Below are positions 1 through 8,153 of a DNA stretch of 64,000 nt, piece after piece. Under the pieces are notes generated by a model, which was not told the DNA's origin, ran no database searches, and saw only the letters and a list, made by a program, of their open reading frames with translations. The stretch's first letter is position 1, and the number at the start of each line of letters is the position of its first letter. This DNA comes from JAJNBD01 sp964471475 (GTDB lineage Bacteria; Pseudomonadota; Gammaproteobacteria; CAISUE01): contig CAYYFQ010000005.1 in NCBI GenBank assembly GCA_964471475.1, forward strand, positions 36,778-100,777. Direction: 5' to 3'. The position numbers were made by a program, and so were the translations under genes.

Positions 1-1
1 T

Positions 2-436
2 CGAGCTTATTTAGCCATCCGAGATCGTTTTTTAAGAACACAAGATCTCGATGCACTTCAGCGTTTTTCAGAAAAAATGCCACCGAATACTTTATTGATG
101 GCAGATAAAGTAATTTGCCGTGATGCTGAGAAATTCGGTCGCTCGGAGGAGCCAATGACAGTATCATCCGGCAAACCTAAAAATACTCTCGAAAACTTAT
201 CCTCTTGCTTTTCATTATTTACTAAGGCGCCTATTTCTGAATTGTGTTCGATACCGACTTTACCTCTCTCTTCTTCAAGTTCTTCTGAAGCAGTCGTAGC
301 ACATGCTTCAAATTCTTTGGAAGATAGTTTTGATGGGCAACTCGATGGGAGTGGAGAGAGTGAGAGTGAAGGGGAAGAAGAAGTGCCTTCTTCTGTTTTA
401 TTACGAGCTTCTACCTCTGGGTGCTCGCCAACATAA
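2..436 (+). CDS. C-terminal part of an unrecognised effector-like protein, cut by the window edge
   Basis: The frame is open from base 2 to a TAA at 434-436, giving 144 residues of a protein that begins outside the window. It starts with a helical, charged stretch (AYLAIRDRFL, ALQRFSEKMP), followed by a Ser-rich run and a strongly acidic patch (GESESEGEEE) about 20 residues from the end. Third codon positions are mostly A/T, as in real genes here. The acidic block near a polar C-terminus resembles the E-block of Dot/Icm substrates, but that is inference. About 380 bases overlap the 3' end of comEC on the other strand. I do not recognise a family, and either overlapping frame could be the spurious one. 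Confidence 0.5.
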   Translation, partial: RAYLAIRDRFLRTQDLDALQRFSEKMPPNTLLMADKVICRDAEKFGRSEEPMTVSSGKPKNTLENLSSCFSLFTKAPISELCSIPTLPLSSSSSSEAVVAHASNSLEDSFDGQLDGSGESESEGEEEVPSSVLLRASTSGCSPT

Positions 437-2838
437 TTCCAAAAATGAGCATTAACATCTCTTGCTTGCATGAGCGATACTAAATTTGAAGTAGCGGGAA
501 TTACTATATTAATTTGACCACTTTGTGCAGTAGTATATTGATGAGCGCCTAGAGTGTTGTAGCGATCCACTACTATAGTATTTGGAAAATGAAATTTATT
601 GCGATACCCTGTGCCATACAAAACAATTTGAGGAGAGATGGCATCTACGAATTCTTGTATGGAGGAACTTTTGCTGCCATGATGAGGAGCCACTAAAATT
701 TCCGCACGGAGTTTATCATGCAGTTGCGAAACTAGACGCTTTTCTGTGGGTTTTTCAATATCACCGGTTAATAAAATACTATGATAAGGATTGCTGATTT
801 TTAAAACACAAGAGAGATCATTTGTTTTTCTAGAAGAATAATTTGGGGGTGGACTGAGAATGCTAAATTCAATGCCATCCCATTCCCAATGTTGACCCGC
901 GATGCAAGCTCTTAGCTCTGGTTTTACCCAATGAGATTGAAATTTTTTGAAAACTTGTTGAAGAGGACTCTTGTCTGCTTCCCAAGGTTGTTGTGGAAAA
1001 AACGTAGGCAAAGATTGATATTTGGTATAAGCACTCGTTAGCAATAATTTCACTGGATAATTTTGCAAAATGGCCATCGCACCCCCGCTGTGATCATTAT
1101 CGGCATGACTGATAATCATCATATCCAGTTTCTTAATATTTTTTGCTAATAATGTAGGTACCCCAACACTGGCTCCCATATCTGAGATGGCATCAAAGGC
1201 GGGCCCTGCATCAAAGAGCAATTGATGATGTTGAGTTTGAATGAGTGTCGAGAGCCCTTGTCCAACATCTAACAGAGTAAAAATTATTTCACCGTGGTGA
1301 ATAGGGGGTGGGCGCCCCAAAAATAACGGAAGCAATAAAAGTAATCCAGCGAAACGCCAATAAAATTTTATCGGAGCTAAGCTTACAAAAATACCCAGCA
1401 TAGCAAGTATTAAGCATCCTGTGTGATTAAGCACTAATTGTGTTTGTAAGCGATTGAGGCTTGCAAAAAATCCAAGAAGTGACCAGAAACCTCCCAGTGC
1501 TTTGGCTGCAAGCCACCAAAGATATTGGGCTAAACGAGTGCTGAAAGGAAAGAGTAATAAAGCAGGAAAAATAAGAGGTAAAGCGCCCACACCCACCCAG
1601 GGAATAGCGATTCCATTAGCGATGATATTGATTAAACTTATTTTGTGAAAAAAATATAAGGTGAGGGGTGCAAGCCCAAAAGCAATAATTCCTTGAATAT
1701 AAATGCTTTGGAGAATATGAGGTTGCGCCACCATTTTTTTATTTTGTAAAGCAAATAAAATCAAAGCGACAGCCACAAAACTTAACCAAAAACTTTCACT
1801 AAACACACTCAAAGGATCAAATACTAATATACTCAATAAAGCAAGGCCATAAGCGTGCCATGGCGGAAGATTGCGGCGTAATAGCGTGCTTATTAGTCCC
1901 ACGCTTAGCATGATGAGTGCGCGTTGTGCAGGTAAAGCAAAACCAGAGAGGGCACTATAATAACTAGTACCGACTAAAGCAACGAGAATGCTTGCTTCTT
2001 GTGCTGGCATATACAACATAAGGAGTGGGAGGCGTCGCCAGATAAATTGAGTAATAGCCAAAATAAATGCACTGACAAAACCAATATGTAACCCGGCAAT
2101 TGCCACCAAGTGATTGGTGCCTGTGGCTTGCATAATTTGCCACTGGGCTTGACTTAAATGATCACGTACGCCAACGGTGAGTGCTTCAATCAGCCCTAAA
2201 TTTGGCTCGGTAGATAGATGGCTTTCTAATAGGGATTGAATTTTTTCTCGTAGAGTATTGATGGGATGATGCCAGGGAGAAGTAGATAACAATTGATTCG
2301 GTGCTTTTTCTACCACATAGCCTATGGCATTCAAGCGATGAGTAAATAACCAAGCTTCATAATCGAAGCTGTCTGGGTTAAAGGTGCTGCGGGGTTGTTT
2401 TAATTTGACAGAAAAACGCCATGTTTCACCTGCATGTAAGAGGGGAGAGTGTTGATACCAGCTTAAGCGAATTTTCACAGGAAGTTGCCAGGGGATATCC
2501 GCTGGAAGTTTGGTAATTAAAAATTCAAAATGGCTAGTCCCATGAGAAGTACTTTCAGGTAAAGCAGTAATTATTCCAGTTACTGGCAAAGGGAGACCTT
2601 CAAGTTTGTTTGGAACACGTTTTTGCAGAGTCTCGAATGCTATGTAATCGCAATAAAAAAATCCAGTTAAAAAAACTAAGAGGCAAGTTGTTTTTTTCCA
2701 GTGTTTTTGCAGCAATAAGCTAAATAATGTAGTAAATAAGATGAAAAATTTTGCATAGGGAATAAATGGTAATGTCTTAAAAGCCCATAAACTACTACAG
2801 CCAGCAGTAAAACAGAGACTATAAATTAACATGAACAT
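58..2838 (-). CDS. comEC: ComEC/Rec2 DNA-uptake channel with an extra C-terminal tail
   Basis: This inner-membrane channel protein carries transforming single-stranded DNA into the cytoplasm. An N-terminal membrane/OB region is followed by the competence membrane domain (GIIAFGLAP region, many hydrophobic helices) and a C-terminal metallo-beta-lactamase-like domain with VGQG, ISHADNDHSGG and LTGD/APHHGS motifs. The start at 2838 has an AAGGA site 7 bases upstream. The family is usually about 750-800 residues, but this frame gives 926. The normal end is probably near AHFWNYVGEH (about position 470). The remaining 130 or so residues are low-complexity (Ser, Glu) and antisense to the gene at 2-436. 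Loss of the original stop codon is the simplest explanation. Confidence 0.93.
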   Translation of the reverse strand: MFMLIYSLCFTAGCSSLWAFKTLPFIPYAKFFILFTTLFSLLLQKHWKKTTCLLVFLTGFFYCDYIAFETLQKRVPNKLEGLPLPVTGIITALPESTSHGTSHFEFLITKLPADIPWQLPVKIRLSWYQHSPLLHAGETWRFSVKLKQPRSTFNPDSFDYEAWLFTHRLNAIGYVVEKAPNQLLSTSPWHHPINTLREKIQSLLESHLSTEPNLGLIEALTVGVRDHLSQAQWQIMQATGTNHLVAIAGLHIGFVSAFILAITQFIWRRLPLLMLYMPAQEASILVALVGTSYYSALSGFALPAQRALIMLSVGLISTLLRRNLPPWHAYGLALLSILVFDPLSVFSESFWLSFVAVALILFALQNKKMVAQPHILQSIYIQGIIAFGLAPLTLYFFHKISLINIIANGIAIPWVGVGALPLIFPALLLFPFSTRLAQYLWWLAAKALGGFWSLLGFFASLNRLQTQLVLNHTGCLILAMLGIFVSLAPIKFYWRFAGLLLLLPLFLGRPPPIHHGEIIFTLLDVGQGLSTLIQTQHHQLLFDAGPAFDAISDMGASVGVPTLLAKNIKKLDMMIISHADNDHSGGAMAILQNYPVKLLLTSAYTKYQSLPTFFPQQPWEADKSPLQQVFKKFQSHWVKPELRACIAGQHWEWDGIEFSILSPPPNYSSRKTNDLSCVLKISNPYHSILLTGDIEKPTEKRLVSQLHDKLRAEILVAPHHGSKSSSIQEFVDAISPQIVLYGTGYRNKFHFPNTIVVDRYNTLGAHQYTTAQSGQINIVIPATSNLVSLMQARDVNAHFWNYVGEHPEVEARNKTEEGTSSSPSLSLSPLPSSCPSKLSSKEFEACATTASEELEEERGKVGIEHNSEIGALVNNEKQEDKFSRVFLGLPDDTVIGSSERPNFSASRQITLSAINKVFGGIFSEKR

Positions 2839-2920
2839 CGTTTGATCCTTGTAATTGGTCTTTATTTCACTTCAAAACCCTGCGACAATAAGAGCACTAC
2901 GAAAATTAAAGGAAAAGTCT

Positions 2921-3712
2921 ATGTTTTTACTGGGACTCATTGGCAATCCTGTGGAACACAGCTTGTCACCTCTTATTCATCAGCAGTTTGCGAAGCAATT
3001 TGATATTTCACTGCAGTATAAAAAAATCTTTGCCCCCCTTGATCAGTTTCAAAATATTGCCAATGCTTTTATAAAAGAAGGCTGTTTGGGATTTAATATT
3101 ACGGCGCCTTTTAAAGGGGAAGCTTTTCATCTCGCATCAGTGCACTCAGAGCGTGCTATAAAGGTTCGTGTCGTGAATACCATTAAAATTCAAGCGGGAG
3201 AAATTTTTGGTGATAATACGGATGGGGTTGGGTTCATTAAAGATTTAAAACAAAAAAATATTATCTTAAAAGATAAAACGCTTATCATTGCTGGGGCTGG
3301 TGGCGTTGTATTAGGGGTATTGCCATTTCTATTTGCTGAAAAACCAGCAAGAATAATTATTGCTAATAGAAATGTCGAGCGATTAAGTGTATTAACCGAA
3401 TTATATCCTGTGGAAGTTATTCCTTGGGATAATTTAGTTGATTTTTTAGAGGAAGCGGATATTGTTTTTGATGGCACCAGTCACTCGACGGCATTACAAG
3501 AAATACTCTTAGAAAATCTTCCCAATAAAAACACAATTTTTTATGACTTAAAATACGGTCATCGAGCGCTTACTCCATTAATTGCGTGGGCGCAAGCGCA
3601 TGGCTATCAAGCTTATGATGGCTTAGGAATGCTCATAGAACAAGCGGCCGAAGCTTTTCATTTGTGGTTTGGGGTGATGCCAGATACGCAAGCCCTACAT
3701 TTTTTCAGATAA
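2921..3712 (+). CDS. aroE: Shikimate dehydrogenase
   Basis: AroE reduces 3-dehydroshikimate to shikimate with NADPH in the aromatic amino acid pathway. The 263-residue protein has the substrate motif NPVEHSLSP near the N-terminus, NITAPFK with the catalytic Lys at about residue 63, DNTDG with the catalytic Asp, a GAGG nucleotide-binding loop and a YDGLGMLIEQAA C-terminal motif. I chose the ATG at 2921 because it has AAAGGA 8 bases upstream and the family starts just before the LLGLIGNP strand; a TTG at 2855 would add 22 unrelated residues. It is divergent from comEC. The last codons (FFR and TAA) lie in a copy of the dispersed repeat TTTCAGATAA. Confidence 0.95.
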   Translation: MFLLGLIGNPVEHSLSPLIHQQFAKQFDISLQYKKIFAPLDQFQNIANAFIKEGCLGFNITAPFKGEAFHLASVHSERAIKVRVVNTIKIQAGEIFGDNTDGVGFIKDLKQKNIILKDKTLIIAGAGGVVLGVLPFLFAEKPARIIIANRNVERLSVLTELYPVEVIPWDNLVDFLEEADIVFDGTSHSTALQEILLENLPNKNTIFYDLKYGHRALTPLIAWAQAHGYQAYDGLGMLIEQAAEAFHLWFGVMPDTQALHFFR

Positions 3713-3722
3713 TAATCTGTGA
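3704..3722. repeat. Family E repeat fragment at the aroE stop codon
   Basis: The sequence TTTCAGATAATAATCTG matches the terminal palindrome of the B/E repeat family (other copies at 9951, 17165, 55477 and 61400). It supplies the aroE stop codon TAA and lies immediately before the family A element. Confidence 0.6.
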
Positions 3723-3724
3723 GT

Positions 3725-3850
3725 TATAGCCTTTAACATTTAGCTTCATACGGTGTTGCAAGTTCATTCGCCTTCGGTCATGTACGTCTATGTACACTCC
3801 CTCGACTCATTCACTTGCGCCTTGTCTGAAACTAAATCTTAAAGGCTATA
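3725..3850. mobile_element. Family A miniature inverted-repeat element, copy 1 (126 bp)
   Basis: The element begins TATAGCCTTTAACATTTAG and ends with the near-perfect reverse complement. Its body is itself an imperfect palindrome. The same element occurs in the opposite orientation at 16970-17095. It is too short to code for a transposase, so it is probably a MITE mobilised in trans. The second copy shows a duplicated TA target. Confidence 0.85.
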
Positions 3851-3899
3851 GATAAATGATAGCTTGCAAGAATTTCTGAATAACTATTTGACAAGGTAA

Positions 3900-3986
3900 T
3901 GGTGCCGAGAAGAGGACTCGAACCTCCACAGAGTTTCCCCCACAAGTACCTGAAACTTGCGTGTCTACCAATTTCACCATCTCGGC
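3900..3986 (-). tRNA. tRNA-Leu (anticodon CAG)
   Basis: Read on the minus strand, the RNA starts GCCGAGATGGTGAAATTGG and closes with the complementary acceptor arm TCTCGGCA and an encoded CCA (TGG at 3900-3902 on the plus strand). The anticodon arm CAAGT/ACTTG encloses a 7-base loop TTCAGGT, giving CAG. A long variable arm typical of class II tRNAs separates it from the GGTTCGAGTCC T arm. Length is 87 bases with CCA. Confidence 0.96.
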
Positions 3987-4147
3987 ATAGTCCTTATTTT
4001 ACCTGCCTAGGGTGATTACTTTCAACTTGACAAGGAGAGAATGAATGCAGAATAATGAGCAACAAGATGCGCAGGTGTTGTTCTTATTATTTAGTAATAA
4101 GAGGAAAAGGAGTTCCATGACAAACAGGAGTTCTGCGCACAATTCTT

Positions 4148-4978
4148 TTACTTCAAAACGTCAAATTGCCTAATATTACCCTCATACCAATCAATGTAAT
4201 GTTGATTTTCTGGCAGTAGTTCCGTCATTCCTATTACGGGAACATGAGCTTGTATAGCGGCTTCTTTAATTTTTTGTGTAGTAGGGTCCGTCACTTGTAA
4301 GTTGTAAACTAAGAGTTTAACGTGATGATGAGTAATTGCGGTGAGCAAATTGGCAAAGTCTTCAGTCGAAGGTTCAGTATCATTCATTACACTTAATTGA
4401 AAATGTTCTCCTATTACCTTTAAATCTAACGCTTGAAAAAGGTAACCTGCTAGTGGTTCAGTGGCCGTGACGGGTTCACCATGAACTTTTGTTTTTAAAC
4501 TTGCTATTTGTTGTTGTAGATTTTTTATTTGTTGTGTAAATTCAGTTAAATTTTGTGTAAATTGTGGATTCATAGGAACAAGAATATGCAAATGTTTTGT
4601 TAAAATATTTGCAAAATTTTGTACATAAGTTAAGTTATACCAAAGATGTGGGTTGCTTCCAGCAACCACGTGATTAATTTCAGCGACATTTAAAATGACT
4701 GCTCGTGACTTTTGAATTAATGGAAGCGCCCATGGGTCGTAGCCTGCGTCATTGATTATGATGAGATCGGCATTAGCGAGAATAGTTGCTGTTTTTGGAT
4801 CCACCGCAAATAGATGAGGGTCGGTATTGGGGGAACTTAAAATATTAGTGACGCTGACCGCCTCTCCCCCTATCGTTTTGGCAATATCTCCATAAATATT
4901 TTCGGCGGCCACAATATGAATAGGGCGTGCAAATAAGGTAGTCCACAAGAAAAACAATAAAAATAAAAAATAACGCAT
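4148..4978 (-). CDS. Periplasmic metal-binding protein of a Zn/Mn ABC importer (ZnuA family)
   Basis: The 276-residue protein starts with a signal peptide (MRYFLFLLFFLWTTLFA) followed by the family's IHIVAAENIYGDIA strand. His residues in TDPHLF and NPHLWYN, and one in GEHF, match the metal ligands of the ZnuA/PsaA cluster. The usual His-rich loop of ZnuA is absent, so zinc or manganese cannot be decided. The ATG at 4978 has AGGA 6 bases upstream; the longer frame to 5005 only adds residues before the signal peptide. No permease or ATPase is adjacent. It is the last gene of the nadK-rimI-pncC run. Confidence 0.88.
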   Translation of the reverse strand: MRYFLFLLFFLWTTLFARPIHIVAAENIYGDIAKTIGGEAVSVTNILSSPNTDPHLFAVDPKTATILANADLIIINDAGYDPWALPLIQKSRAVILNVAEINHVVAGSNPHLWYNLTYVQNFANILTKHLHILVPMNPQFTQNLTEFTQQIKNLQQQIASLKTKVHGEPVTATEPLAGYLFQALDLKVIGEHFQLSVMNDTEPSTEDFANLLTAITHHHVKLLVYNLQVTDPTTQKIKEAAIQAHVPVIGMTELLPENQHYIDWYEGNIRQFDVLK

Positions 4979-5008
4979 CGTAATCCTATCATCTATGGGA
5001 AACAATCA

Positions 5009-5485
5009 CTATAACATAGTTGTCAAGTGCTTAATGGCAAAGACGCATGCTTGTTCTCGGATGCTTTGGCGATCGCCTTCAAAATGTTGTAAAGAAGTTT
5101 GAATCGGTTGATTTTTGATGCCAAAACCAAACCATACCGTACCCACAGGTTTTTTAGCGCTACCGCCATCAGGGCCTGCGATGCCACTAACACTTACTCC
5201 CACTTGAATGCTTGAAAGTGTTAACAAGCTTGATACCATCGCATCTACACAGGCTTCACTCACTGCCCCGGCGTGTGTGAAAATATCGTTGCTAATGCCA
5301 AGCATTTCATGTTTTGCTGCATTGCTATAGGTGATGTAAGCTCGATCAAACCACTCTGAGGAGCCTTTCAAAGAAGTGAGGTAAGCGGCAAGTAACCCTC
5401 CGGTGCAAGATTCAGCAGTAGCCATTTTATGGGAATGCGCCAATAATTTTTTACGGAGTACTTCGATCATTGCTTCGTGAGCCAT
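5009..5485 (-). CDS. pncC: Nicotinamide-nucleotide amidohydrolase (CinA C-terminal type)
   Basis: PncC deamidates nicotinamide mononucleotide to nicotinate mononucleotide, recycling pyridine nucleotides released by DNA ligase. The 158-residue protein is the stand-alone C-terminal CinA domain, with ATAESCTGG near residue 22 and SGIAGPDGG...KPVGTVW, the two signature blocks that hold the catalytic Ser and Lys. It lacks the N-terminal MoaB-like domain of full CinA. The start has an AAGGA site. Sharing a strand with nadK fits a small NAD-metabolism cluster. Confidence 0.94.
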   Translation of the reverse strand: MAHEAMIEVLRKKLLAHSHKMATAESCTGGLLAAYLTSLKGSSEWFDRAYITYSNAAKHEMLGISNDIFTHAGAVSEACVDAMVSSLLTLSSIQVGVSVSGIAGPDGGSAKKPVGTVWFGFGIKNQPIQTSLQHFEGDRQSIREQACVFAIKHLTTML

Positions 5486-5495
5486 GGTGTGATCC

Positions 5496-5933
5496 TTATA
5501 AAATTTCTAATGCATAGAGTAGCGCATCTTCTCGACCAGTGGTAGTGCGATAATAATTCAGCCGTTCCCCGATTAAGTTAAAGCCAGAACGTTCATATAA
5601 CTTTTGTGCGCCTTTATTGCTTTTACGAACTTCTAAATAAAGACGTTCAAATTTTGCATTTTTTAATTCTGTGATTAATTTGTTGAGCAATAGATAACCC
5701 ATATTTTGCCTTTGAGACATCGGAGCAATGCTAATATTGAGTAGTTCGGCTTCAGGCCACATATATTGAAGAAAGCTATAACCTACGAGCTGTGACTTAT
5801 CCCAAATCCCCCATTGAGTCATTTTACTTTCTAATTGTTGAGTAATTAATTTTTTACTCCAAGGAAAAGGATAATTTTTGCGTTCAATGGCATAAATGGC
5901 ATCGATATCAGTTAGATTGAGCGGTTTTAGCAT
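5496..5933 (-). CDS. rimI: Ribosomal protein S18 alanine N-acetyltransferase (GNAT family)
   Basis: RimI acetylates the N-terminal Ala of ribosomal protein S18. The 145-residue GNAT protein shows the N-terminal YAIERKNYPFPWS motif, the acetyl-CoA loop region (QRQNMGYLLL, a slightly altered Q/RxxGxG/A) and LEVRKSNKGAQKLYERSGF typical of RimI. The start at 5933 gives a TAATG overlap with the nadK stop and has GGGAA upstream; an in-frame ATG at 5948 is the alternative. The Gly-x-Gly loop is weakened (QNMGYL). Confidence 0.92.
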   Translation of the reverse strand: MLKPLNLTDIDAIYAIERKNYPFPWSKKLITQQLESKMTQWGIWDKSQLVGYSFLQYMWPEAELLNISIAPMSQRQNMGYLLLNKLITELKNAKFERLYLEVRKSNKGAQKLYERSGFNLIGERLNYYRTTTGREDALLYALEIL

Positions 5934-6808
5934 TAATGAGATTCCCATCCTAATTTATCTCGTAGTGTTTGAAAATAATCGTAGTCATTAGGGTGCACTA
6001 GCTGCAAAGATTTGTGATAGTGTTGGATCTTGATAGTGGTGGCAGCTTCGATGGGATAACGTTCTTGACTATCAAAACTTACTAAAGCTTGTGCGTCACG
6101 TTGCTGCTGCAAGATGATTTTAATGGTAGAGTTGGTGCTTACCACAAGGGGGCGGCTGGTTAATTTATGAGGGAGCATGGGGACGATGGCCACTGCATTT
6201 AATTGCGGATGCAAAATAGGCCCTCCCGCCGATAATGCGTAAGCGGTTGATCCCGTAGGAGTGGTGACAATAACGCCATCTGCTCGTTGACGGCAAACAA
6301 ATTGATCATTAAGCCACAAGTCAAATTCCAGGAGTTGAGTAGAAGCGCCGGGGGATAAAACAACATCATTCAGTGCGATATTATGATGCGTTTTTTGTCG
6401 TGTGCTTGCTTGAATATGGCCACTTAATACGCTACGATTTTCAATCCAAAAATTGCCTTTTAAGACAGTAAGCAACCGTTCAGATAATTCTTTGGGTCCG
6501 ATGTCTGTTAAAAATCCCAAATGACCTCGATTCACCCCAAGCAACGGTTTTTGGTGTTCAACGGCTAATTTACTTGCTTTAAGCATACTGCCATCACCTC
6601 CGACCACTAAAATTAAATCTGAATTTCTAATAAGAGTTTCAGCATCTAAGCAACTTGCTGGATCGAGGTTTAAGATTTTGCCTACTTCATGTTCAAAAAG
6701 TGCTTTTATTTGGCACTCGGTGAGGAGATCAAAAAGCGCTTTGAACGTGTCAAGGTTCGTAGAGGCAAAATTGGGCTTTCCAAGCACACCGACGGTTTTC
6801 CAATACAT
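5933..6808 (-). CDS. nadK: NAD kinase
   Basis: NadK phosphorylates NAD to NADP. The 291-residue protein has the catalytic GGDGSMLKA block, NRGHLGFLTD, the LNDVVLSPG strand, and TTPTGSTAYALSAGGPI, the inner-core motif for NAD binding. The ATG at 6808 is favoured over that at 6814 because the AAGGAA site is about 6 bases upstream of the former and almost touches the latter. It is first in a leftward operon with rimI (overlapping) and pncC, and divergent from icmT. Confidence 0.96.
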   Translation of the reverse strand: MYWKTVGVLGKPNFASTNLDTFKALFDLLTECQIKALFEHEVGKILNLDPASCLDAETLIRNSDLILVVGGDGSMLKASKLAVEHQKPLLGVNRGHLGFLTDIGPKELSERLLTVLKGNFWIENRSVLSGHIQASTRQKTHHNIALNDVVLSPGASTQLLEFDLWLNDQFVCRQRADGVIVTTPTGSTAYALSAGGPILHPQLNAVAIVPMLPHKLTSRPLVVSTNSTIKIILQQQRDAQALVSFDSQERYPIEAATTIKIQHYHKSLQLVHPNDYDYFQTLRDKLGWESH

Positions 6809-6821
6809 GGTCATTTCCTTG

Positions 6822-6849
6822 TTTGAGTTACTTGCAATTATATTATAAT
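6822..6849 (+). promoter_or_regulatory. Candidate sigma-70 promoter for icmT
   Basis: A consensus -10 hexamer TATAAT at 6844-6849 lies 43 bases before the icmT start. A TTTGAG/TTGAGT -35-like hexamer sits 15-16 bases upstream of it, slightly short of the ideal 17. It is the only good promoter match in the nadK-icmT divergent gap. Confidence 0.5.
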
Positions 6850-6891
6850 GCGTTAATATACCAATTACACTTGTTTAATAAGGAGGGGGGT

Positions 6892-7155
6892 ATGGCAGGT
6901 GGATTTAGTGAAAATGCGCATTGGCGAGACTCTGCTCGAGTAACGCGATTTTTTATGATTGACTCTGCTGCAAGTTTTCCATTATTAATTTTTTTAGTGC
7001 ACATTCGTTGGTGGACTTTTGTTACAGCGCTTTTTGCAACAATTTTCTTTGCAGCTATCGCACGATTTGGTTTTACTGTGCCTGTGTTTTTTCGTTGGCT
7101 GCGTTTAAAACTGGCGGGCCCTCGTAAAATTGCAACGCCTTTTTGGAAAACCTAA
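6892..7155 (+). CDS. icmT: Dot/Icm type IVB secretion protein IcmT
   Basis: IcmT is a small inner-membrane component of the Dot/Icm (type IVB) secretion system that exports effectors into host cells. The 87-residue protein carries the conserved block AHWRDSARVTRFFMIDSAAS, two hydrophobic segments, and FTVPVFFRWLR...GPRKIATPFW, matching the length (86) and layout of Legionella IcmT as I recall it. The ATG at 6892 has AGGAGG upstream; the longer open frame from 6823 is not supported by a ribosome site. Its stop overlaps the icmS start (TAATG), the usual icmT-icmS arrangement. Confidence 0.95.
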   Translation: MAGGFSENAHWRDSARVTRFFMIDSAASFPLLIFLVHIRWWTFVTALFATIFFAAIARFGFTVPVFFRWLRLKLAGPRKIATPFWKT

Positions 7156-7493
7156 TGGAAATTAATAAATATCTTATTGAGATAGCTAAAGCAATGGATG
7201 TGAGTTTTATTCTCAATAATAAGCCTATCAGTTATAACGAAGTCTTTTCAGATACTGGTTTATTACCCGCTATGGCGCGCCGCGCTGACCAGTTGAGTTT
7301 GTTATGTTTTGGGTACGGGTTGGGTGTATCTTTTGAAGAAACTGAAAAAGCCGTGGTAGGTGCTCGAGTGATTTTTGATGAAGCTACACCAACAACGCTG
7401 CGTTTACTCTGCATTACGGATGTACTTTATGAATTAAAACAAGCCTCCACAAATCCTAAAGTGGTTTCGCTTGATGAATTGATGTACGATTAG
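7155..7493 (+). CDS. icmS: Dot/Icm type IVB secretion chaperone IcmS
   Basis: IcmS is a small acidic cytosolic adaptor that, with IcmW, binds effectors and presents them to the coupling complex. The 112-residue protein has the conserved segments FDEVFSETGLLP-like (YNEVFSDTGLLPAMA), RADQLSLLCFGYGLG and VIFDEATPTTLRLLC, and ends LDELMYD exactly as the Legionella protein does. The start overlaps the icmT stop. In Legionella and Coxiella the neighbours are other icm genes; here pgeF follows after 3 bases instead. Confidence 0.95.
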   Translation: MEINKYLIEIAKAMDVSFILNNKPISYNEVFSDTGLLPAMARRADQLSLLCFGYGLGVSFEETEKAVVGARVIFDEATPTTLRLLCITDVLYELKQASTNPKVVSLDELMYD

Positions 7494-7496
7494 TCC

Positions 7497-8132
7497 GTGC
7501 TCTCTCCTCACTGGCCAGCTCCATCTTTTGTCAAAGCACTATCTCTCACCAAATTAGACGTTGCTTCTAATTATCTGGAAGTTTTCAAAGCTACATTGCT
7601 TACCCAAGTTCATGGGAGTGACGTACTTAGCTTGCCTGCAAGAGCTCCCCTTGTCGGTGATGGAAGTTATACAACGATCCCTTTAACACCGTGTGTGATT
7701 AAAACGGCTGATTGTTTAGCGATCTTACTGTGCAATACAGCAGGTACGGAAGTGGCGGCATTACATGCGGGTTGGCGTGGTTTGGCGCAAGGAGTGATTG
7801 CTAATGGGGTGAGTAAATTTCAAAGACCGCCAAGCGAGCTTTTAGCATGGATAAGCCCAGGGATTTGTGCTAATCATTATGAAGTAGGTATGGAAGTGTA
7901 TCAAATGTTTTGTAGCTCAAATGCTGCTTATGAAGTATGTTTTCGATCGACACGTTTGGATCATTGGTTTTGTGATTTAAATCAACTTGCTCACATACAA
8001 CTTCAAGCTTTAGGAGTTTCTCATATTTATACCGATCATCTTTGTACGTACGAAGATGATCAGTTATTTTATTCCTATCGTCGTGAGCCTCATATCACTG
8101 GTCGTTTATTGCATGGAATTTGGTTGGAATAA
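7497..8132 (+). CDS. pgeF: Purine nucleoside phosphorylase / adenosine deaminase of the PgeF (YfiH, laccase-domain) family
   Basis: Family members act on purine nucleosides, and E. coli YfiH has also been linked to peptidoglycan precursor proofreading. Metal and catalytic residues are present in QVHG, TADCLAILL and HAGWRGLAQG, and the C-terminal FYSYRRE...TGR motif is intact. The 211-residue protein is about 30 shorter than usual: the N-terminal STRxGGVS...NLGxHxGD segment is missing, replaced by a short divergent stretch. It starts with GTG 3 bases after icmS, so it probably shares the icm transcript. Whether the shortened N-terminus is active is uncertain. Confidence 0.9.
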   Translation: MLSPHWPAPSFVKALSLTKLDVASNYLEVFKATLLTQVHGSDVLSLPARAPLVGDGSYTTIPLTPCVIKTADCLAILLCNTAGTEVAALHAGWRGLAQGVIANGVSKFQRPPSELLAWISPGICANHYEVGMEVYQMFCSSNAAYEVCFRSTRLDHWFCDLNQLAHIQLQALGVSHIYTDHLCTYEDDQLFYSYRREPHITGRLLHGIWLE

Positions 8133-8153
8133 AGTGACAATACTCTTTAAGAC

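Noticed and set aside
582..797. Plus-strand frame inside comEC
   Set aside because: It is antisense to the conserved metallo-beta-lactamase-like domain of ComEC and has no ribosome site or natural-looking protein composition.
4117..4173. An 18-codon frame with a strong AAAAGGAG site
   Set aside because: It overlaps the 3' end of the metal-binding protein gene, has no recognisable features, and such short frames arise often by chance.
6853..6868. TTAAT...TTAC pattern before icmT as a PmrA box
   Set aside because: The half-sites are 12 bases apart instead of 11 and the second is incomplete.
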